A stretch of DNA of 5,394 bases, taken from NCBI GenBank assembly GCA_030744095.1, contig JASLRF010000249.1, positions 1 to 5,394 of the forward strand, read 5' to 3'. The translations under genes and the position numbers were made by a program. Every line of letters starts with the position of its first letter. Position 1 is the first letter of the stretch. The notes beneath the pieces were generated by a model, which had not been told where the DNA came from, searched no databases, and worked only from the letters and a program-made list of their open reading frames with translations. Origin of the DNA: Pirellulaceae bacterium (GTDB lineage: Bacteria; Planctomycetota; Planctomycetia; Pirellulales; Pirellulaceae). This document shows, piece by piece, positions 1 to 4,996 of the stretch.

Positions 1-1365
1 TTTCGAACGAACGCTCGCCAGCTGTTGGGGCTGGGAGAGAATCCCGATGGCGATCTGGTCCAGCAGCAGTATCGCCACGCTAAGCAGATCATTCCTGGCG
101 GCACACAACTGTTGTCGAAACGTCCCGAGCTGTTTGCGCCCGATCATTGGCCTGCCTATTATGAGCAGGCGATCGGTTGCGAGGTAATCGACACCGCAGG
201 GCGGCGTTTCATCGACATGTCGTTCAACGGGATTCTGGCGTGTATTCTGGGCTTCGCCGACCCGGACGTGAATGCTGCTGTGATCCGTCGTGTCCATCTG
301 GGATCGATGGCGACGCAGCAGACGCATGACGAGGTTCGCCTGGCCGAAATGCTCTGCCAGATCCATCCCTGGGCCGAGATGGCACGTTTTCCGCGAACCG
401 GTGGCGAGTCAATGGCAGTTGCCGTACGTATTGCCCGGGCAGCGACGGGCCGCAGCAAAGTTGCCATTTGTGGCTACCACGGTTGGCACGATTGGTACCT
501 GGCCGCGAATCTTGCCGGTGGCTCGGACGGGCTTGCCGGCCATCTACTGCCGGGTCTCGAGCCAGCGGGTGTCCCGGACGGCTTGGCCGGAACGACGCTG
601 CCGTTTCGCTACAATCATCTCGACGAAATCGAGCGAATTGTCGCCGTCCATCAAGGCGATCTGGCCGCGATTGTCATGGAGCCGACACGCCACGTCGATC
701 CGGAGCCGGGCTTCTTGGAAGGCGTACGCCAGCTGGCGTCGAGGTGTGGTGCCAGGCTGATCTTTGACGAGATTTCCATCGGCTGGCGACTCTGCCTGGG
801 TGGTGCGCATTTGAAGTTCGGTATCGAACCGGATATGGCCGTGTTTGCTAAGACCATCAGCAACGGGTTCGCCATGGGGGCCGTGATTGGCAATCGCGCG
901 ACGATGGCGGCAGCTCAATCGACGTTTATTTCCAGCGCCTATTGGACGGAAGGGGTTGGCCCCGCGGCAGCCGTTGCGTGCATCGACAAGATGCAACGGA
1001 TCGACGTGCCGTCTCATCTGGCCAAGATTGGATCGCGTCTGACCGAAGGATGGCGGCAGCTGGGCGAGCGTACGGGCGTGGCGGTGACGACAGGCGGGAG
1101 GCCGGAAGGGGTCGTCGTCGGTTTCGACCACCCTGAAGCGACGGCACTGCAAACGTTGTTCACCATTCGCATGCTGGATCACGGTTTTCTCGCTTCAGCC
1201 GGCTTCAACCCGACGCTGGCCCATGCACCGAGGCATGTCGACGCGTATCTTGCTGCGGCTGCCAAAGTGTTTGAGGAGATCGCCGAGGCCGTCGAACGAG
1301 GCGACGTGTTGAAACGCATCGACGGCAAACCGAAACACACGATGTTCGCGCGGCTGACGGGGTGA
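1..1365 (+). CDS. Class-III PLP-dependent aminotransferase, glutamate-1-semialdehyde aminomutase-like (5' end outside window)
   Basis: The frame is open from base 1, so the start lies to the left; an in-frame TTG at 25 is possible but has no clear ribosome site. Numbering from that TTG (446 residues), fold-type-I class-III landmarks appear in order: TGGES at 125-129 (phosphate loop), YHGWHDW at 151-157 (aromatic residue stacking on the PLP ring), DEISIGWR at 248-255 (Asp248 contacts the pyridine nitrogen), and FAKTISNG at 274-281 (Lys276 is the expected Schiff-base lysine). All catalytic residues are present, so the enzyme should be active and cytoplasmic. The opening IIPGGTQLLSKRPE and the segment HLLPGLEP (173-180) recall relatives I associate with nucleotide-sugar and nonulosonic-acid type clusters rather than haem synthesis; that is inference. 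The substrate is unknown. Because the frame continues off the left edge, the protein may be longer or carry an N-terminal fused domain. It ends with TGA, 143 bases before the next gene. Confidence 0.9.
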   Translation, partial: FRTNARQLLGLGENPDGDLVQQQYRHAKQIIPGGTQLLSKRPELFAPDHWPAYYEQAIGCEVIDTAGRRFIDMSFNGILACILGFADPDVNAAVIRRVHLGSMATQQTHDEVRLAEMLCQIHPWAEMARFPRTGGESMAVAVRIARAATGRSKVAICGYHGWHDWYLAANLAGGSDGLAGHLLPGLEPAGVPDGLAGTTLPFRYNHLDEIERIVAVHQGDLAAIVMEPTRHVDPEPGFLEGVRQLASRCGARLIFDEISIGWRLCLGGAHLKFGIEPDMAVFAKTISNGFAMGAVIGNRATMAAAQSTFISSAYWTEGVGPAAAVACIDKMQRIDVPSHLAKIGSRLTEGWRQLGERTGVAVTTGGRPEGVVVGFDHPEATALQTLFTIRMLDHGFLASAGFNPTLAHAPRHVDAYLAAAAKVFEEIAEAVERGDVLKRIDGKPKHTMFARLTG

Positions 1366-1399
1366 GCATTGTTCCTCTGTCGGATTCGTGCATATATGA

Positions 1400-1429
1400 T
1401 TGACGGCGAGTTGATGAATTGGCGAGAAT
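1400..1429 (+). promoter_or_regulatory. Weak sigma-70-like promoter candidate for the toroid gene
   Basis: TTGACG (1400-1405) and GAGAAT (1424-1429) are separated by 18 bases and would start transcription near 1436, about 70 bases before the ATG at 1509. The -35 matches consensus at five of six positions and the -10 at only four, so this is a guess. A second, weaker pair is TTGTTC (1369-1374) with TATATG (1393-1398). Read-through from the aminotransferase gene is also possible. Confidence 0.25.
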
Positions 1430-1462
1430 CAGCGTGCAAGGCGGACGGGACAATCTACCTGT

Positions 1463-1480
1463 GGCGAGCCCGGCTCCGCC
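1463..1480 (+). other. GC-rich hairpin between the aminotransferase and toroid genes
   Basis: GGCGAGC (1463-1469) can pair with GCTCCGCC (1473-1480) with one bulged C and a three-base loop. No T-run follows, so it is not a classical intrinsic terminator. It could be a leader hairpin of the toroid gene, whose ribosome site begins 16 bases downstream, or a weak terminator for the gene before it. It may also be chance in GC-rich DNA. Confidence 0.25.
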
Positions 1481-1495
1481 AGTCTGTCACCGAAC

Positions 1496-1500
1496 GAAGG
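1496..1500 (+). promoter_or_regulatory. Ribosome-binding site that decides the start of the toroid gene
   Basis: GAAGG lies eight bases before the ATG at 1509. The longer in-frame start at 1419 has no such site and would put 30 polar and proline-rich residues in front of the signal peptide, so 1509 is preferred. Confidence 0.6.
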
Positions 1501-1508
1501 CGCAAATC

Positions 1509-2756
1509 ATGCGACACATCTCCAGAGGCTTATCGATTGGGGCACTGCTCCTTGTCTGCGGTGCGGGTTGTATGCAAAAGGCGGTTGAACAGGTCGCTGT
1601 CCAGGTCAAGCGGATCGAGACGGGACCCTTAGACCTACACGCGTTGGGTGACGCACCAATCAGCATCGATCAGACCATCGTACAAGACGATTCGCCCGCC
1701 CAAGAAGATTCTCGAAACTCAAACAAGGCTGTTAATGGCAATCAACGGCGCGATGCTTCGTCCATTGATCTGGACCCTCAGAATGTCTCTGCGCTGCAGT
1801 GGTTGGCCGAACACCAATTGCCGGACGGCAGTTGGAATTTTGATCACCGGACGGGGCCATGTGGCGGGCGGTGCGACGGTGCTGGAACGGCGACGGGTGC
1901 GACGAATGCGGCCACGGCGATGGCGCTGCTGCCGTTTCTGTCACTCGGCCAATCGCACCAGCGCGGAGAATACCAACAGACGGTTGGCCGCGGCGTTGCC
2001 TATCTTGTGAGCAAAGCAAAGCACGACAAAAACGGTACTTCTTTCCACGAACGACAAGGAACAATGTATTCGCACGGCTTGGCGACGATCGTGCTATGCG
2101 AGGCATACGGCTTGACCGGGGACAAGCAGCTCAAGGATGTTTGCCAGTCGGCCTTGGGTTTTATCGACTATGCGCAAGATCCCGTTGGTGGCGGATGGCG
2201 ATATTCGCCGCGGCAACCGGGCGATACCTCCGTCAGCGGTTGGCATGTATCGGCCTTGAAGAGTGGTCAACTTGCGGGCTTGACGGTACCAGACAAGACG
2301 CTCATTGGAGCGTCACGGTTCTTTGATTCCGTTCAGTCCGACGCGGGCGCGAAATTCGGCTACACGACGCCAGGTGCCCGAAGGTCGACAACTGCAATTG
2401 GGCTGATGTCACGGATTCATCTTGGTGGTAAACGGGATCACGAGGCCTGGCAACGGGGAATCGACTATATCCAGAAAATAGGCCCTTCGCCGAGCGATCT
2501 GTATTTTAATTTTCATGCCACGCAGGCGATCTCGCAGCACGGCGGCGAGCCTTGGACCAAGTGGCAGAAGTCCGTTGGCGACTTGTTACACAAGACGCAG
2601 GCCATCGATGGCCACGCAACCGGCAGCTGGCATACTGGTAACGACCACTCAACCTCGCGCGGTGGCCGGCTGTACTGTACCTCGCTGGCCACGCTGATCC
2701 TTGCGATCCACCATCGCAAACTGGGGATCTCTCAAGTCGAGGAAGACGACCGCTAG
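1509..2756 (+). CDS. Exported (probable lipoprotein) prenyltransferase/squalene-oxidase-repeat protein, alpha/alpha toroid
   Basis: This is a 415-residue protein. The N-terminus is a signal peptide: basic MRHISR, hydrophobic GLSIGALLLV, then a lipobox-like G-A-G-Cys21 whose -3 position is Gly instead of the usual Leu, so lipidation is likely but not certain. Residues 22-90 are a polar linker. From about 95 to 405 runs an alpha/alpha-toroid of the squalene-cyclase/prenyltransferase type: a QW-like motif Q103-x3-G-x-W109, GTMYSHGLATIVLCEAYGLTGD (185-205, helical repeat), DPVGGGWRY (224-232), GDTSVSGW (238-245), and a closing GGRLYCTSLATLIL (385-398). The DxDD acid motif of squalene-hopene cyclase is absent, so terpene cyclisation is not supported. 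From memory, this conserved pattern marks an expanded planctomycete family of unknown function, perhaps a binding scaffold. Cys118-x3-Cys122 could form a disulfide outside the cytoplasm. The gene converges on the SnoaL-like gene. Confidence 0.88.
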   Translation: MRHISRGLSIGALLLVCGAGCMQKAVEQVAVQVKRIETGPLDLHALGDAPISIDQTIVQDDSPAQEDSRNSNKAVNGNQRRDASSIDLDPQNVSALQWLAEHQLPDGSWNFDHRTGPCGGRCDGAGTATGATNAATAMALLPFLSLGQSHQRGEYQQTVGRGVAYLVSKAKHDKNGTSFHERQGTMYSHGLATIVLCEAYGLTGDKQLKDVCQSALGFIDYAQDPVGGGWRYSPRQPGDTSVSGWHVSALKSGQLAGLTVPDKTLIGASRFFDSVQSDAGAKFGYTTPGARRSTTAIGLMSRIHLGGKRDHEAWQRGIDYIQKIGPSPSDLYFNFHATQAISQHGGEPWTKWQKSVGDLLHKTQAIDGHATGSWHTGNDHSTSRGGRLYCTSLATLILAIHHRKLGISQVEEDDR

Positions 2757-2761
2757 AGCGC

Positions 2762-2855
2762 ATTCGGCGTAAATGTAGCGGGTTTTGCGTCAGATCGGAC
2801 TTAGAAACAAGGCGTCGCGCACGCTACACGTCCGTGCGACTCGCACTAGCCGAAT
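2762..2855. terminator. Possible bidirectional terminator in the convergent gap
   Basis: The 107-base gap between two convergent genes holds nested inverted repeats: ATTCGGC (2762-2768) with GCCGAAT (2849-2855), and TGTAGCG (2774-2780) plus TGCG (2786-2789) with CGCA and CGCTACA (2818-2828). A compact alternative hairpin is GTCGcgCACG (2814-2823) with CGTGCGAC (2833-2840), which cannot coexist with the inner stem. There is no T-run on either strand, so this is not a textbook intrinsic terminator. The convergent position is the main support for a termination role. Confidence 0.35.
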
Positions 2856-2863
2856 CGGAGTGG

Positions 2864-3367
2864 TCAAGGATCTTCCGTGTCGAGGCTCGAGGTGTGATCG
2901 TGAATGATTAGCCAGCGCGCGTCAATGCGGCGGAAGACAAGCGAGAAATTGCCGCCGATGTTCTCCGTGTCTCGTTTCAAATGCCATTGACCCAAGACCA
3001 GTGCCGTCGAGTCGCTTAAAGCCACGAACTCGAGGTGATCGAATGTCAGATGGCCCATCTTTTCAGGTGTCGTGTAACGCTTCTTGTAACGTGCAATCGT
3101 GGCCTGCCAGCCGCGAGTCGTCTTGCCGCCGGAGCTGAATGTGAGTTGTTCTGACTTCCAATAGTGCTCCATGAAACCCTCAATGTCGGCGTCGTTCCAT
3201 GCGCTGGATTGCACCGCCAGAACATTGGTGAGGACTCGGGAGAGTTTCTCGACATCCACCGGTTCGTCGTCGGCGCTCAGCGGGCTACCGTTGACGATGG
3301 ACAGAAACTGGCACGCCAGCAGGATAGTCGTTCCCTGCCAAAAGCATGTGTGAGGCCGTTGGTTCAT
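2864..3367 (-). CDS. Secreted SnoaL/NTF2-like protein, SgcJ/DUF4440 type
   Basis: A 167-residue protein. Residues 1-32 look like a cleavable signal peptide (hydrophobic TTILLACQFLSIV at 13-25, possible cleavage after LSA at 32), so it acts outside the cytoplasm. The remainder is one cone-shaped NTF2-like alpha+beta domain: helix with VQSSAWNDADIEGFMEHYW (52-70), strand LTFSSGGKTTRGWQATIARYKKRY (75-98), then beta-strands HLEFVALSDSTALVLGQWHL (111-130) and FSLVFRRIDARWLIIHDHTS (141-160). The AWN-x-D-x-x-GFM and WLIIHDHTS signatures are the ones I know from SgcJ/EcaC and DUF4440-type proteins. Members of this fold bind small ligands or act as isomerases and hydrolases; no substrate can be named here. 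GAAAGG (complement of 3374-3379) lies six bases before the ATG. The gene starts 56 bases after the redoxin gene on the same strand, with no promoter seen between, so the two are probably co-transcribed. Confidence 0.85.
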   Translation of the reverse strand: MNQRPHTCFWQGTTILLACQFLSIVNGSPLSADDEPVDVEKLSRVLTNVLAVQSSAWNDADIEGFMEHYWKSEQLTFSSGGKTTRGWQATIARYKKRYTTPEKMGHLTFDHLEFVALSDSTALVLGQWHLKRDTENIGGNFSLVFRRIDARWLIIHDHTSSLDTEDP

Positions 3368-3373
3368 GGCGAG

Positions 3374-3379
3374 CCTTTC
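3374..3379 (-). promoter_or_regulatory. Ribosome-binding site of the SnoaL-like gene
   Basis: On the minus strand GAAAGG is followed after six bases by the ATG at 3367-3365. It supports this start and translation from an internal site of an operon message. Confidence 0.5.
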
Positions 3380-3423
3380 GGTTCAACAGTGGACACAGCA
3401 GCAGTGCCTGAGACGCCGATGTT

Positions 3424-4578
3424 TCACTTGCGGCTCTGGTAAGTCTTACCCAGCCGTTGTGAAAGTTCCCTCTTCAATTCCGCGGGATGGATCTCGTCCT
3501 TCCAGCGATGGATAATCTCGCCACCGGGAGCCACCAAAATCGTGTAGGGCACCGGGCCTTCCCATTTGGTGTCCAACGCCTCGGCTAGTTGGTCGCGGTC
3601 GTCCGAAGTGAAAATATGATTCGTGCATGAGACGTGGTTCTTCTTCAGAATTTTGGCTGCCACGTCGTGTCGGTCGGGCGAGTCGATTGACAGGGTAATC
3701 AACTCGAAATGGCGGCGGCGATACATGCGATTGATGGTGACGAACTCGGGGAGTTCCGTGATACAGGGTGCGCAGGTCGTCGACCAGAGGTTGATCAGAC
3801 GATAGTTTTCCGTCTTGTTCGCAACGAGCGCACGTAGTGCGGTTTCGTCGATCGGAGTGAGCGCAACTGGTTCGGCGTTCCATTTTGCCAAGGATATCTT
3901 GGCGCTTTCGCGTTTATCAGACCACTTGGTGGAACAGCCGAACACACGCGTCTTCGCCACTGCCACGGGGCGATCATTAAGCAGGTCGTCGATGGCGTTA
4001 CGAGCGTCGTGCGAGGTTGGGGGCTTGATGTCAGCGTCGTCGATCCGTCCGTTGTAGCGAAGACGACGATTTTGATCGAAAATAAAGACGTGAGGTGTTG
4101 CTAACACGCCGAAGGCAGTTGAGACGCGTTGCGTTTCACCGTCGTACAAATAGGGGAATCTGAAACCTCGTCGCTTGGCGTGAAGCTTCATATCGTCGAA
4201 CGAATCACCGATGTCCGAGTATCCAAGTTCGTCCAAGCGAACCGCGAGCGGATCATTCGGCGAGATCGCCAATAATGCCACCCCTTTGTTCTTGTAGTCG
4301 GCGTGCAGCTGAATGATCCGCTGTTCGTAAGCTTGGGCGGTCGGGCAGTGGTTGCAGGTGAACACAACGACCAAGACCTTGGCGTCGGAAAAATCCGCCA
4401 GACGATACGTCCTGCCATCGACGCCCGGCAGATTGAGCTCGGGTGCAGGCGCAGCCAGCTGCAGTGTCTTGACGTCCTTGGCGTAGACGGTTGCAGTGGC
4501 CAAGACGAGCAGAACTAAGGAGGTAAGGCGCACCGAGCGCATAGGCGATGAACAAAAACAATGTGAATTACAAAGCAT
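3424..4578 (-). CDS. Exported two-domain thiol-redox protein: peroxiredoxin-like (CNHCP) plus TlpA-like (CAPC)
   Basis: A 384-residue protein from the ATG at 4578, chosen because GGGAG precedes it by six bases. An ATG at 4542 (372 residues, signal peptide starting MRSVRLTS) lacks such a site but is possible. Hydrophobic LTSLVLLVLATATVYA ends in a signal-peptidase-I-type VYA-KD site near residue 33. Domain 1 (about 38-220) resembles the peroxiredoxin-like thioredoxin group: CNHCP with Cys75 and Cys78, the cis-proline loop ATPHVFIFD (160-168), and GCSTKW (214-219) at its end. Domain 2 (about 245-380) is TlpA/ResA-like: INLWSTTCAPC (262-272) with Cys269 and Cys272, and the cis-proline segment PVPYTILV (342-349). 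Both CxxC pairs and both cis-prolines are intact. It probably performs thiol-disulfide exchange in the periplasm; the partner is unknown. I recall this architecture in planctomycetes. It is transcribed divergently from the flagellar gene and is followed by the SnoaL-like gene. Confidence 0.88.
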   Translation of the reverse strand: MLCNSHCFCSSPMRSVRLTSLVLLVLATATVYAKDVKTLQLAAPAPELNLPGVDGRTYRLADFSDAKVLVVVFTCNHCPTAQAYEQRIIQLHADYKNKGVALLAISPNDPLAVRLDELGYSDIGDSFDDMKLHAKRRGFRFPYLYDGETQRVSTAFGVLATPHVFIFDQNRRLRYNGRIDDADIKPPTSHDARNAIDDLLNDRPVAVAKTRVFGCSTKWSDKRESAKISLAKWNAEPVALTPIDETALRALVANKTENYRLINLWSTTCAPCITELPEFVTINRMYRRRHFELITLSIDSPDRHDVAAKILKKNHVSCTNHIFTSDDRDQLAEALDTKWEGPVPYTILVAPGGEIIHRWKDEIHPAELKRELSQRLGKTYQSRK

Positions 4579-4584
4579 GGCTGG

Positions 4585-4589
4585 CTCCC
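4585..4589 (-). promoter_or_regulatory. Ribosome-binding site of the redoxin gene
   Basis: GGGAG on the minus strand, six bases before the ATG at 4578-4576. It is the best ribosome site near any of the three candidate starts (4671, 4578, 4542). It directly follows the 3' arm of a strong hairpin. Confidence 0.5.
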
Positions 4590-4622
4590 GGCGCGAGGCG
4601 GTGTCCGTGACGAACTCGCGCC
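4590..4622 (-). promoter_or_regulatory. Leader hairpin abutting the redoxin ribosome-binding site
   Basis: GGCGCGAG (4615-4622, minus strand) and CTCGCGCC (4590-4597) form a perfect 8-bp, all-but-one-GC stem around a 17-base loop. The 3' arm ends exactly where the GGGAG ribosome site begins. The hairpin would lie inside the leader made from the promoter at 4648-4675. It could affect translation or message stability; no known riboswitch class is recognised. Confidence 0.45.
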
Positions 4623-4647
4623 CAACGACGCGATTGGTTCTCTGCTG

Positions 4648-4675
4648 AGTATAACCGTGCGTCACGGCCACTCAA
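4648..4675 (-). promoter_or_regulatory. Sigma-70-like promoter of the redoxin/SnoaL operon with spacer dyad
   Basis: On the minus strand TTGAGT (4675-4670), 16 bases, TATACT (4653-4648). The -10 matches consensus at five of six bases and the -35 at four. Transcription would start near 4641, giving a leader of about 62 bases to the ATG at 4578. The first in-frame ATG at 4671 lies upstream of this start and would be excluded. The spacer contains the dyad CCGTG-CGT-CACGG (4655-4667). Confidence 0.55.
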
Positions 4676-4687
4676 CGGATCGATCCG
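4676..4687. promoter_or_regulatory. 12-base perfect palindrome next to the -35, operator candidate
   Basis: CGGATCGATCCG is a perfect palindrome starting at the base next to the -35 hexamer of the redoxin promoter. A dimeric regulator bound here would touch RNA polymerase. The match to any known operator is not recognised. Confidence 0.35.
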
Positions 4688-4932
4688 GGCACCGTGGGCG
4701 GAATGTCGAACTTCCGACGCGAACCTGCTTCGCAATCGTCCTGGGTTTCCCCGGTGGTTGAAGATCGGTCAGTCGGCGGATGTTGCAGGTCGGTGCGGCA
4801 AGATGTGCTGCTAGCGAAGCGTTTCGGCAAAACTGGCCGATATGATTCGTCCTTCGAACGAATTTACGTAAACGTCGAATCAGGCATCGTTTGACGCGGT
4901 GAGGGTGTTGGCCAGCTGCAGACGGCTTCAGT
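4688..4932. other. Non-coding divergent intergenic stretch with dyad symmetries upstream of the sigma-54 promoter
   Basis: No credible gene is seen; a GTG-started 66-codon frame at 4694-4894 has no ribosome site and no recognisable sequence. Dyads are concentrated in the last part: TCGGC (4824-4828) with GCCGA (4836-4840), ATTCGT (4845-4850) with ACGAAT (4858-4863), and the palindrome TTTACGTAAA (4863-4872). They lie roughly 90-135 bases before the predicted flgF transcription start, the usual distance for an enhancer-binding activator. A weaker dyad, GTCG (4705-4708) with CGAC (4715-4718), lies further upstream. Confidence 0.35.
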
Positions 4933-4949
4933 TTGGCACGCTCGTTGCA
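4933..4949 (+). promoter_or_regulatory. Sigma-54 (RpoN) -24/-12 promoter of the flagellar gene
   Basis: TTGGCACGCTCGTTGCA matches the sigma-54 consensus YTGGCACG-N4-TTGCW at every specified base, with GG at 4935-4936 and GC at 4947-4948 in the required 12-base phase. Transcription would begin near 4960, about 37 bases before the flagellar ATG. The site is intergenic, correctly oriented and at the right distance, which together make chance unlikely. Activation would need an AAA+ enhancer-binding protein. Confidence 0.82.
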
Positions 4950-4996
4950 TCGACGTTGGCACGTACGCAGGGGAGCGTGCAGATGACGGATCGAAG

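Noticed and set aside
361..400. TGGCACG word resembling a sigma-54 -24 element in the aminotransferase gene
   Set aside because: The -12 half (TTGC at the proper distance) is missing and the site is inside a coding region.
544..1182. 212-codon open frame on the minus strand inside the aminotransferase gene
   Set aside because: It lies opposite a clearly real enzyme, its product shows no recognisable motif or fold, and long antisense frames are common in GC-rich coding DNA.
1419..1508. Longer N-terminus for the toroid protein
   Set aside because: It has no ribosome site, and it would bury a well-formed signal peptide 30 residues inside the protein.
1859..2326. 155-codon plus-strand frame inside the toroid gene
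   Set aside because: It overlaps the conserved toroid frame and has arginine-rich composition typical of a shifted reading frame.
1509..2756. Annotation of the toroid gene as a squalene-hopene cyclase (hopanoid synthesis)
   Set aside because: The DxDD catalytic motif is absent, the chain is much shorter than true cyclases (over 600 residues), and it carries an export signal.
4579..4671. Longest N-terminus for the redoxin protein (415 residues)
   Set aside because: It would overlap the promoter -10 and the leader hairpin, has no ribosome site, and would place the signal peptide beyond residue 44.
4694..4894. 66-codon plus-strand frame in the divergent intergenic region
   Set aside because: GTG start, no ribosome site, no hydrophobic or domain pattern, and it overlaps the dyads upstream of the sigma-54 promoter.
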